NCBI GenBank assembly: GCA_025677825.1
Contig: JAIXMO010000061.1
Span: 62,001 to 126,000 of the forward strand
Reading direction: 5' to 3'
DNA length: 64,000 nt
Source of the DNA: Helicostylum pulchrum
Taxonomy: Eukaryota > Mucoromycota > Mucoromycetes > Mucorales > Mucoraceae
A program made the translations under genes and the position numbers. The number at the start of each line of letters is the position of its first letter. Position 1 is the stretch's first letter. Positions 35,626-46,302 of this stretch are shown here, piece after piece. The notes below the pieces were generated by a model. That model did no database searches. It saw only the letters and a program-made list of their open reading frames with translations, and had not been told where the DNA came from.

Positions 35626-36828
35626 TCATGATGTAAAGTAACACTTTTCGGTGGGTGATAATATACTGACGGCTCTCTCTAAATCGTTTACAGATACAAT
35701 GATATTTGCAGTCATAAACGTACTCAGATAAAGCATATTGATATTGGCCTCAATTGATAATGGTTTCGAAATGTATTTAACAATGCCACAACGTTCAACA
35801 TTGGAGCCTGAGAAATGTACTTGAATCACTCGTAAATTCGATCCGTCTTCTTCTTTCATTAATAAATTCTCATCAATTGATTCTACTATATGTGTATCGG
35901 CAATAAGAGAAATATCTTGACTAGTTGCAACAAATGAACAAAATCGTTTATGATTTTGACTAGTTTTTTTTTTTCTTCTTCTATTAGTAAAAAAAAATAT
36001 AACCCAGAAATTAACTTTTTTTTTTACCTGCAGTCTAGCATCAAATCTGGATAGCATAGTATTTTTAAAACAGTTGTAACCCAATCAGATCTATAATGTC
36101 GATTCAATCCTACGCATTGCAATTCATTTACAAGTACCTCAGTATTGACCAAGAATTGTGTTGGGTCCACAGGTGATAAAGGTATATCAATAGCGTCGTC
36201 TTCCTCTTCTTCAACAGTATATGGGTAACTGTAAATTTCATCGTCTCCGTCGTATTCTACTTCAAATCCGTCTTGCCGTAATGCATTAATAGCACTATGT
36301 AATTTACTCTCGCTCACAAGTACAAAATCAGTTTGATATGTTGATATATACAAAATCGAAAATCTTCCTTCTGCTAAAGGTTCAGAAATATCACTAATTC
36401 TCTTTCCACTAAGTTCTTTTTTTTTTTTATGTTCATAATAAGTTTGGAGTTACGTTGGGCGCAATTCGAAAAAAAAATACCTTGTCCTCCATCATCGTCT
36501 ACTTGTAATACACGAAATACACCCGTGGGAGCTCCTAGATCAGGGCAATTGGCTGCCTCCAGGGCAGGCAAAAAGTCGTTTGCGATCAATGCTTCGTTAG
36601 CTACAACTGAAATACCACTGGCATTTTCTGTAAATGAAAAAAAATAATCGCACCTAGATAAAAAAAAAAAGTTAAGTTTTATGTCAGAAAAAAAATTTTC
36701 TTAAAAAATGAAACATACTCATTCACGTCCTTGAATAAAAGTATTTTTACAATGGCATGAGTAACATGGAACAAGTGCGATCGAGGGAAATGAATATTCC
36801 TTAGTCTAGCTGGTAATATTGTAATCAT
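35626..36828 (-). CDS. CASTOR-like ACT-domain protein (arginine-sensor homologue)
   Basis: Four exons (36828-36719, 36653-36481, 36415-36028, 35959-35626) give 334 residues, close to the 329 of human CASTOR1. Several stretches follow the order seen in that family: CDYFFSFTENASGISVV, ISDISEPLAEGRFSILYIST followed by YQTDFVLV, NHKRFCSFVATSQDISLIAD, and a C-terminal ACT module with ERCGIVKYISKPLSIEANIN then MLYLSTFMTANIIV. CASTOR1 binds arginine between tandem ACT domains and relieves inhibition of TORC1 through GATOR2. Whether this fungal protein binds arginine cannot be read from the sequence. An acidic loop (EEEEDDAID) sits between domains. The start is the first ATG that keeps the N-terminal strand (MITILPARLRNIHF). 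Confidence 0.85.
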
Positions 36829-37203
36829 AAAATAAGCATAAAAATATTTAAAAACGAAAAAGAGAAAAGAGAGAAAAAAAAAAAAAAAAAAAAAAAAAAC
36901 TCTGACAGTTTGGCTCACTTTCATATGCGAGACAACCGGGTTTTCAAAAATAATATATCTCTCTTTTAGGGTTTACCTTACTTGTATGATAAGATAACAA
37001 CTTCTTATCGCGACAGATCTGTTTATTCAAAAAGATAATAGTGCATACCTTCTAATTTGATAAACAGAGGAGGGAAGAAAAAAAAACAATCAAACAATTG
37101 ATACTTTTTAGTTAAACTTTATGACGCTCTATGACTCAGTTTATATATATATATATTTTTTTTAAAATAAAGTATTTCCGATCTTGTGTCACAATACAAA
37201 AAT
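36829..37203. other. Intergenic spacer between two minus-strand genes
   Basis: Holds the putative promoter of the CASTOR-like gene, with a long A run at 36874-36899 and another A/T-rich tract at 37140-37165. Nothing else seen. Confidence 0.4.
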
Positions 37204-40200
37204 CTAATACTTTCCAAATAAACCTTTATTCAATTGTTTAATAGCCTTTTCATACATGTTTGGTGAATGATCCATAAACATTGTCCTAGAAAAAACAATT
37301 TCAGAAAATCTAGCTTGTACATCATCGCAACGACTTAATTGAACCATATGTGCTCGTTTATGTTTAGTTGTTGCAGAACTTGTTGATTCCTCTGTGGAAT
37401 GTTGAGCTAGTTGCGGCACAGATTCTATCAAGTATACCGTACTAGGTGGGAACAGTTTCTCTGCTCTCATGTCGGCTCTCATCGTCTTTATAAGTGCCCA
37501 AAACCATTGGTCATCTTCTTCTTCTTCAGTAGTCTTGTGGTATTTACCAATCACTCGGTTCATAATTTCGTCCGTAACATGGCTATCTTCGTGTAAACTA
37601 ACTGCTACATTCTTGAAATCTTTCAACAGGCCAAGACTTAAACTGGTAACAATATCAAATGCATGAACAGTACTTGTCACTAACCCTTGTCCGCAGTACT
37701 CACTGAGAGCAAGTGACATAACACAGGGAGACCCATATGTGTAGCAGTGAATAGGTCTTCCAGATGGTAAACCAGATAATTCTGATGTGACAAACGGACA
37801 CGATTCACGTCGAATAGAAGACGCTTCAAACGAATTTAACTTGCAGTCATCATCTTCAAAACGTCTTGCTAAATAATGAACTCTTTCTTCACTCCATAAA
37901 ACACTGAGTAAACTAGCAACGCCTGCACCTAAAGAGTGACCACACAAGACAAGACCGTAATTAACATGAGCTTCAAGTCCCTTTTTGATCGCTTCAAATA
38001 CTTTTCCTTTTTGTGTAGCCAGTAATTGAGCTGCTTCTAACATACCGCCGTGTGCAACATAGTGTCGTGGTTGGTTTTTGTTATCGGGATTGTGTGCATG
38101 AGCGAGTTGATCTGTGGGTAAAGTAAATTCTTTGTAATCGCATGTTAAATCCGTGAGTATGTCGCTTAAGCCAAGTGTACCGCGACATGTAAGAACAATA
38201 GCTTTGGCATTGTGGTCAACAGTAACGTAATGAACGAGTGCGTGCAACTTTGAATGGTTGACGGAAGAAAGTATGGTATTATCAGTGTAGCTAGAGAGTA
38301 GGATGTCCTCAATTGACACACCGGTATGATGAGCAAAGGCATGGTGATTAGGATGATGTGAATTCGGCAAAACGCTAGGGATATCTCCAATACCCAAGAT
38401 ACGCATAAAAGATTCGCCATAAGCAGCACTTGCATAACGAATAAAATGAGCAATGTTACTAACAATATGCTTTCTAGGGAAATTTTTCAAGTTGGGTTCA
38501 GAATCAAGAGGTAATTTTTTCTTTTGATGTAATTTTGCAGGAACAGAAGGTGATCGCAGTAAAGATTTGCTAGTAGAGCTTGAAGGAGCTGTATGGTATG
38601 TCGTTGTCTTTGAAGTTCTAGAAAGAGATGCTAAACTGCTTATGGAATTGGATTTATGTAAGTAAGGCGAAGGAACAGGAGGTGGCGGGGGTTTCTTTCT
38701 TTGTTGGGCTAATACTTCGGTCCCCTTTTGGAATAAATTAGAAACACTCTTCTTTTTCGAAAGTGTCTTTAGTTTGAGTTCACTCCATGACATACGTCGT
38801 TTGGTTTTTGGGTCAGCTTCAACGTCCTCGGAAAAGGGAACCAAAGGCAACGCCTTTTCGGAAGAATAAGGTACCGGCTGTAAAGATTTTTCGTCTCGTT
38901 TAGAAGGCGAAGAAAATGACTTCTCGTCACGGTGAGAGGACGAAGAGTAAGAAGATTGCAGCGTGGTAGATGTGCTTGTCATGGTAGTAATGGGACCTTC
39001 AATCGTCTCTTCAGTATCATCCTTTGTGATAATACCATATTTAGTTTGACGCTCCACTTTTTTCCGTGATAGTTTTTTTGAAACAGAAGAAAGCATGATT
39101 TTTAATCCGGTGCTTATTTTTCGTTTCGGTTCTATCACTTGTTCAAAGTTAGTTGACTGATCGTTCATATCTTGGTCTTCTTCAGAACATTGATCGACCA
39201 CTGCCATAAATGATTCTTGCTCTTCTTCGTTCGTTTTTTCGACAATTTGTTTTGATCCAAGTTGTTCTTGCCCATAAATATCAATCGGTCTAATACGAGT
39301 AGTGGTTGTAGTGGTGCGATTTGTACTCTTTGTAATTTCATACATACTATAAGGGTTTCCAAAATTGTCTAGAGCTAAATCGATCGGATTTTTATTTAAA
39401 TTGGATGAAGAAGCTAAACTGATTAAGCTACTATTCGCGTCGTTTGTATCTCCTGTATGGGCCAAAATTTCTTCTAGTTCGTTGATTATATCTGGATGCT
39501 CTGGTTGCTTGTCGGTTTCGGTATTTTGATATTGAATTAAAGCTTGTTGTGTATCCTCTTCAACCACCAGGCCTTTCCAAAGTACTTTAATCTTCATATT
39601 TTTCATTGTACGTTTATGGGTTACATTTTGAAGCACGGCGAATGCAGTCATGGCTTTTGTCAAGCCTGAGAGCACGGCAACTTTGCCGATTTTAGTTAGA
39701 GCAAAATCTGGGTCGCGCATTAACTCACGGTGTACGAGTGTGATAATGGATGCAATGGCACGGGAAGTCTCGTTGGAACCAAAAATTCCGTCTATAATGC
39801 TGACAGATTCTTCTGCGGCCTAAGTTTATGTGGATGAGTAAACAAATAAAATAAATAAAAATCTAGTTCTGTACCATTAATCCAGATTTAATCGTTTGCG
39901 ATGTAAATTGAATTCCGGATAATGCGAATAATTCTACTAGCGTAAAACTATGGTGCACTACGTAAATACCGAGGTTGGTATATTTATCTAGTACTTGCAA
40001 AAATCCACTTCTACAATAATTATAATACATAAATTTTTTTATTTTTTATTTTATTTGTTGTGATGATTAGATCTTTACCTTTCATAATCGAGTGTATCAG
40101 AAGGTGAGTTACTCGAAGTAACAGCAAGTGAAGAAGAAGGGGCTGTCAGTTGATGTAATTTTTTAGCAGTAGATAAGGCATTAATCAACGCTTGTCTCGA

Positions 40201-40398
40201 TATTCCAAATGAAAATGAAGTGCTGTGTTTAACTGATTCTAAAAGGGCTTCAATTAATAGTGCTGAGCATCTTAGCGAGAGTCGGGCGGCTAAAGCAATA
40301 GCGGTGATAAAACTGGCTACATTTTCTGGTAATAAAGTAGGCGATTCATTACATAGGCTGGTTGGGTACGCCGTTAGCTGTTGTGTTGAAACAACCAT
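37204..40398 (-). CDS. Class 3 lipase, sn-1 diacylglycerol lipase-like
   Basis: Three exons (40398-40079, 40010-39875, 39819-37204) give 1023 residues. The C-terminal third is an alpha/beta-hydrolase of the Lipase_3 family: LTCRGTLGLSDILTDLTCDY, the nucleophile elbow GHSLGAG (codons at 37921-37941, serine near residue 780), HCYTYGSPCVMS and AFDIVTSLS carrying the probable Asp. This arrangement is seen in diacylglycerol lipases (DAGL-like), which cleave the sn-1 acyl chain. The middle (about 300-580) is a Ser/Lys/Pro-rich disordered region with many potential phosphorylation sites (SFSSPSKRDEKSL, KKPPPPPVPSPYL). The N-terminal 240 residues are helical, without the four clear TM segments of animal DAGL. 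Substrate preference is inferred. Confidence 0.87.
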
Positions 40399-41438
40399 TT
40401 ATAATATTTAAAACAGAAAGAATAACAAACTGGAAAAAAAAATATCCACACGTCTCGAAGACCCAAATATATTTATTATTACGCCGTCACATGTGTTACT
40501 TGATCTACATGTGATAGGGCTTACTACTCTTATGGTTTCTAATGATTGTTAGAGAAAACAAAATTGAGGAAATGAGTCCGGGTCACTTTATGACAATATA
40601 ATGACTTGTCATGGTTTAAGTGCTAAAATGTTAAAGTAAATAAGTAAAAAAAAAAATGTATGGGTATATATATACATAAATCCTGTTGCTTACTTGTTTC
40701 GATAAGGATACATATTTTCTAACAAAATAGTGCTTACAAGCAGATTTGTTTATGTCTACAAACGTTTGTGAAATGTATGACAAAACAATTCTTTTTTTTG
40801 GGTTCTTATTGTTTTCAAATCCGAATTTGAAAGTAGGATGTACAGATTAATATAATATATAATCGTAAATGAAACCAAAAGTATGTAGTTTATAAATAAA
40901 AAGGCATAAGTACACAAATGTATAAAATGCCGATGGGAAACATATTATAGATAAACAGTAGTAGATGATAGCAAAAGTATGAACCTTTTTTTTTTCATTT
41001 ATGCGTAATAGGTACTTCATACCTTTATGCTGATGAAAACAGGCACATTGCCTGTTTATTTGTTTTGAAGATTATTTTTTATTTATATTTGCACATCATG
41101 ATGGTCGTTTGTAAAAATATACACAGTACCTAATCATATGCTAAAAAAATCGTACCAATAGATTAAATATAGCAATTTAGCATGAAAACTTCGATCAAAA
41201 AAAAAAAAAAAAAGGAAACTAAGTTCCCTTTTTTTCTTTTAATTTTTGTTTCCATTGGGTAAACAAATACATGGTTGGTAAACATATATATTTTTAAACT
41301 CTCGTGGTTTTTGTTCATTTGACTAAGTATATACTATGCATATATGAAACTCAAATGACTTTTTTTTTAACAACTTCAAGTGGTACGATGTTGGTAGATG
41401 AGAATTTCACATTTAACGCTATTTTCGTAAATTTATTT
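40399..41438. other. Intergenic at edge of transposon island
   Basis: AT-rich, no gene. Contains a perfect 9-bp-arm hairpin at 41037-41057 and an A-run/T-run hairpin around 41197-41240 (AAAGGAAACTAAGTTCCCTT). Confidence 0.45.
41037..41057. repeat. Perfect inverted repeat, 9-bp arms
   Basis: AAACAGGCA-CAT-TGCCTGTTT. The 3-nt loop and flanking T tract resemble a hairpin with U tail, but there is no adjacent gene end. Confidence 0.7.
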
Positions 41439-42636
41439 TTGCACACTTTCTGAAGATTAATTTGCACGCTTAGAATTTAGTTTTTGCGAAATATTTAGAG
41501 GGGATCTTTATTCAAACAAGTTTCGGACTTTGATTCTGAATAACGACAAAATCCTTTTAAGTCGATTATTAAGACATTTTGACATGCTTCAGTGATTCTC
41601 ATATTGAAGTGGTACCCAGTATCATTCCTAATAATTTTCTGTGTCTTACTACCGGTTATTTTCTTCCTTCAATTCAAAGCTGTAGAATACAGCACTCTTA
41701 TCTTTACATTAAAAACGCCATATGGGGATATAGCACTTAAAATTGTCGTTTTCCTGGACCTTGTTAGATACTGAACAACCTCAGCTCGAGTTCCTTTCTT
41801 TGAGCAGACCATAATCCTTTTCAAATTGATATGGAAAGCGGATCCATCGATTAAAACACAATTGCTATCGTAATCCATGTCCGTTTTACCCTATCTAGTA
41901 ACCCAACCGAATCTTTTCTCGATGCTTACATACAGACGACTTTCTTTCCTTCGAATGAAAATATGCTTTCTTAAAGGACGAGGCACATATTTCCGTCATG
42001 AAATTGTATACTGTTGTTTTAGCTACTTTCAAGTCGGAAAAGTGGCTAATACTTCAGATTTTCCATAGCTTGATCCAAAGTTGCAAAATGATAATTTATA
42101 AACATTTCTTCCAGATGCTTTTGGTGTTCTTCATCCAACAAAGCTGGTACATCGATTTTTTTTTTTTACTTCTTTAATTCATAAGCTATTTGAAGGTTCT
42201 GCATATCCGGAAATTTCATTTCGGTCCTTTTTCAACCATTCGTATGCAGTTCGGCGTGCGACACCAACCTGCTTTCCTGCTTTTCCTTCAGTAAGACCTT
42301 CTTGATAAACCAAGTGGAAAAATGACCCTTAACATCGTCCCCATTTTTTTTGTAGTATGCGACTGGTCCAGATAATGACAAAGTTACTTTCTTAGCTGCT
42401 TTAGGGGTCACCTCAGGTTTCTCAGGAGGCTTATAATCCACGTAGTTGTCAAAATCAGTGGTGTCAGCGAGAGGATAACCGTCATTGCCTACTTCCATTT
42501 TAACAGGTTCATTGATGTGCTCATTCATGGCATAGACATGCCCATCTTCTTGGTAAAATTTAATATTCATTTTGTTCTAAAGTTGTGCGAATTTTATTTA
42601 AAAAAGTGAGCAAAAATAAATTTGTAAAGTGTGCAA
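41439..42636 (-). mobile_element. Degenerate DDE (IS630/Tc1-like) element with TIRs
   Basis: The 11-bp TTGCACACTTT (41439-41449) and its exact complement AAAGTGTGCAA (42626-42636) bracket the decayed minus-strand transposase. A weaker second inverted match lies just inside (TTAATTTGCAC / GAGCAAAAATAAA). The size of 1.2 kb fits a short Tc1/IS630-like element. Flanking target duplication is not clear. Confidence 0.65.
41669..42570 (-). pseudogene. Decayed DDE_3-type transposase
   Basis: The N-terminal part (ORF 42570-42232, MNIKFYQEDGHVYAMNEHIN) runs into a helix-turn-helix in another frame (GKAGKQVGVARRTAYEWLKK) after a one-base shift near 42318. Later a fragment (41878-41669) shows LIDGSAFHINLKRIMVCSKKG and TTILSAISPYGVFNVKIR, the DDE_3 core. 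The usual acidic residue after the aspartate (LIDE) reads G. Several stops lie between the pieces, so it is dead. Confidence 0.7.
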
Positions 42637-43119
42637 ATAAAAAAATGTACGGTATGAAATATATGGTTTTTATTATTATTGTAATGTGTAGAAGAGTAAT
42701 AACTTTAAAATTTGACAGCTCTTCTGGATATGTGTTTTTAAGGATGCGTTGGCGTCTTTCAAACGATTAGTTACCATAATAGCAAGTTCCACCAGCAAAG
42801 GTTCCACGGATTCATGTTGAATAATATTCAACGTATTGTTACAGCTGTTTACTTTTGAGTAACCAATTCATCAAGTTCATTTTTTTTTCAACTAGCCATT
42901 ATTGAACGGCATCGCATCAGCAATCTTTACCAATACTTTAGACGCTACAACAGAATCAGAATTTTGATCCGCACCACTCTTGTCTGCAAAGGTAAAAATG
43001 CTGAAAGGGCGGTATAATATATTATCCGCCCATTCGAGCATTTACGTAGGTGCTCGGACATGTTATGTACGATCTGATTTGTCTTAGTTGGGTGTCATAA
43101 TCATGTTGGTTGAAATAAA
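42637..43119. other. Degenerate sequence between two transposon remnants
   Basis: Minus-strand frames show short coding-like pieces (HMSEHLRKCSNGR, FTFADKSGADQNSDSVVASK) broken by stops. They probably belong to a third old element; no family assigned. Confidence 0.35.
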
Positions 43120-43773
43120 TTAACTCCTTCTCGATGGATGTATTTGCCTTTTCAATGTTCTTCTTCGATATATAGATATTTGTAAATGGCGTTGGAGTAA
43201 AGAATAAGTAGAGGAAACTACTTCAGGTTCTGTATAATTATCCAAACGTAGGCTTGAAATCATTAATGTATTAAACACCAAAGAGCCAATAATGAGTTTT
43301 TGACTCTTGTCTTCAAACTTCGCGACAACATTTATTGTTTTGTACTTATTACCCATATTGGAATTTCTTCTGTCCAATTGACGTACTCTTTGGCCCAAGC
43401 AACGCGTCTTTTTCTCTGAAAATAATTCAGCAATGGTTTTACTGTAGGTAACTACGAAATGTTCGAGCCCGATTTCTTTCAACCATCGCTTCACTGTCGA
43501 TATTGAGTGACGAAGTTTCATAAGTCGGAGCTAGTCAGAAAGGTCTTCGTTAGTTTGGAATAGGTCTTTTCTAATAATAAGCTCCAAATGTCTACCTGTG
43601 TAATCATCGAAGTTTGTTGGTCTTCTTGGGCTCCTTCTCTTTAAAGGACTGTCACTTTCAGTCACCCTCCCAACAGCATTTTGGACATTAGATCGGTTCA
43701 TGTCGACCATGGTACCAAAGTCGGCCTGACTGAATCCGAGCTGCTTTAGATAATGAATGGCTCCTAATTCCAT
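43120..43773 (-). pseudogene. Tc1-like transposase N-terminal fragment
   Basis: The ORF 43773-43531 has a paired helix-turn-helix (IHYLKQLGFSQADFGTMVDM, then RRSPRRPTNFDDYTGRHLEL). After a stop it continues in MKLRHSISTVKRWLKEIGLEHF, the second HTH typical of Tc1-family transposases. The following 90 codons (KYKTINVVAKFEDKSQKLII) do not read as a DDE domain, so the catalytic part is missing or replaced. Not functional. Confidence 0.6.
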
Positions 43774-44989
43774 TATTTCGATCTCACTACTACTTCCGTT
43801 GGGATCTGTAAGTTTTTTTGGTTGGAATTTTGTAAACTTTGGTCATTGTTTTGTTATAGCTATTAGTTTATCGAAGAAAGAAACGCGATAAAAATTTAGA
43901 GGAATTCTTGGTACGCGTTCTATTCACACGTTCACATACGTACCTTTAAGAATACCAGTTTATCTAAGAGGGGCCCGTGTAAGTTGAAAAATAATAAGTG
44001 AAGAAAAAGTCTCGCAAAAAAAGGAGATGCTATAAATAAGTGATAAAACAGGATGAGTCTAGTTTTACTCGTGCGATATACTTACTCATTATTATGTCAT
44101 ATTGTACCAGTATTTGTTTCATATACTCGCACTTATTGGTTAATCATTTTTATGTACGTAGTGGGTACTTGCTGCTCCAACTTGGTCCATACAAGCTCCT
44201 TTTTATGCGAATGTCGACTAAGTTGAACGCATGAAAAAAAAAAATACGCTACACTTTTTTTTTCCTGTGCGTGTAAATAGAACGTGTGTCAAGAACTCCC
44301 GAAAACTACAATAAAAACACAAGAGCCAAATCGCAACAATAAAAAAAACTACTGCCTGGCGGGCAGTAAAAAGTGCCCTTTTTTTTTCTGAGATCATGCG
44401 AATAATTTATGAAAATAGTGTAAATGAAACGGAAAATAAGGAATAGTAACGCGTTTTTTTTATTACTAAAAGGCTTCTTACAAAAGTTTATAGTAAATAC
44501 ATCGTATCTTGAACTTTAACGCAGTAATTCGATGATATAAAGACATGGTTTTTTATTTAAAAAAAGTGTAGATCCTAAAATTATTATGGCAAAAATGCGT
44601 ATTATAAACAAAACAAAAAATAGGATCTACAAATTGAAACAGATCTCTTTTTAGATTTGTAGGGTAACAACAAACTGAGCACAAAATAATAATAAGAAAC
44701 CTTATTTTTTTTGTCCAACGGCAGAGCCTCATAATAAAGAGATGACTACATGCTTTATTAAAAGCAAAATTATTTATTATCTTTAAAAGAAGGAATAATA
44801 CCAGCGTTTTATAAGACACTTATAAGGCCAGTCATTGAGAATACCACAGCAGCGATATTAAACACAAGAGGAACAGGATCATGTACAAATGATCGACGAT
44901 AATCCGTAAACAAATTTAAAAAGAAATTATAATATCTACTCTTCATTAAAGTAAAGTATCGTACTGTCTCTTTACTAAAAAGTCGGTTT
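43774..44989. other. Intergenic inside transposon island
   Basis: AT-rich, only chance ORFs. Contains the hairpin TACTGCC-TGGCG-GGCAGTA at 44350-44368. Confidence 0.4.
44350..44368. repeat. Perfect inverted repeat, 7-bp arms
   Basis: TACTGCC-TGGCG-GGCAGTA, flanked by A and T runs. The GC-rich stem stands out in the AT-rich surroundings. Confidence 0.6.
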
Positions 44990-46092
44990 CCGGTTTTGAT
45001 GAACGAAAAATGGATACTTGATTACGTTTTCTTTCCAAAAGCATCAATCAATACGGTTTGAATCAATAAAGCCTATCGTTTTTGCTAATTCAAAATTTTC
45101 TTGATCAGGTACAAGTAATTTAAATGTATAGAACATAGATAGTCTGAATTGATAGTACCGATGGAGTTTCTTAACTGTCATGTTTTCAAAGTGCTCGGTA
45201 AATGTTGAATATGTTATTTTGTTCATATAAAACGTCTTTGATTGTGAAAAACATAAGGTGATCTTGTGTGCAGTTTCCCGCACGAAAAATTTATAGTAGG
45301 ATAATTTCATATAGATTAGAGTCGGAAATCTATCGGCTAGTTTTGCTAGGTATTAGTTAGGTGTCAGCTCATCCTGCACGATTGAGATTGGGAAATGCAA
45401 TTTTAATATAAGCTCTCGCATATCCAATAGACCATGGAAGTTACCCATAATCATTTCCATGTTCTTTATAAATTCGATACATAGGTAATTGCATCGCATA
45501 TAATAAAATACCATAAATATAGCCAAGCATTTATTGTAAGGTACAGATGGGACATTATCCACTTCTTGTTGAGGTCTTAAGAGAAATTCAGTCATAAATT
45601 TGAAGTCGCAAATTTGAGAATAAATGTTGCGGCTAATCTTATAAAATGTTTTACCAGAGTTTAAATCCTTTGAAAGATCTTCAATATTGATTTCGTTGAT
45701 AGTAGTAGCACGGTTTTGATACGGGTAACAACGCATCAAGATATCTTCTAGTTCTAAAAAAGAATGTATATCAATGACTTGGATATCCGGCTTGTTTTCG
45801 AGTGCGATTTGAAGCAGGTTTTTGATCTTTGGTTCTTTATTGTGCTTGATCTCGAGCTGAAGTGGGTAAAGTATACGAGGACAGTGTTTAGTGATTTCTG
45901 AATCGTTGATACACGGTTCGTAGCCACTATCTTGGTCATTGTGAGATTCGATGAATCCATAATAGTCTTTTTATTTTTTTGGTCATAGTCTAACTTGATT
46001 GAATTCCATTGCTCCAAAGTAATTATGATCTTTTGGTGCGAAGGGTACTTTGAACATGGAAAAATATTTTCAAAGGCTTTTTTTTTCTCCAT
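44990..46092 (-). pseudogene. Broken gene of unknown family
   Basis: The reading begins MEKKKAFENIFPCSKYPSHQ (46092), shifts by one base near 45965, then stays open through PLQLEIKHNKEPKIKNLLQI, DIHSFLELEDILMRCYPYQN and a long helical region to a TAA at 45353. It then continues in the same frame past the stop (LAKLADRFPTLIYMKLSYYK and on to about 45040). Codon use and amphipathic helices look like a former protein of 350 residues or more. I do not recognise the family. It may be a transposon-carried or rapidly evolving lineage gene. Confidence 0.55.
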
Positions 46093-46302
46093 CAGGTAAA
46101 TGTTCTAAAAAACCGCACCTAAAAGTAATTACCGACATTATATAAAAAAAATTTGGAAAGAAAAGAAACGAAAAAAAAATATATATGAAATACACATTTG
46201 AAAAAAAAAAAAGAGGGCTTTGCTTATTTGTATAACCATGTCCTATTACACTAATCAGATCATATTATACACAAGTTTTTTATTATTATTATGCTAAAAA
46301 TT

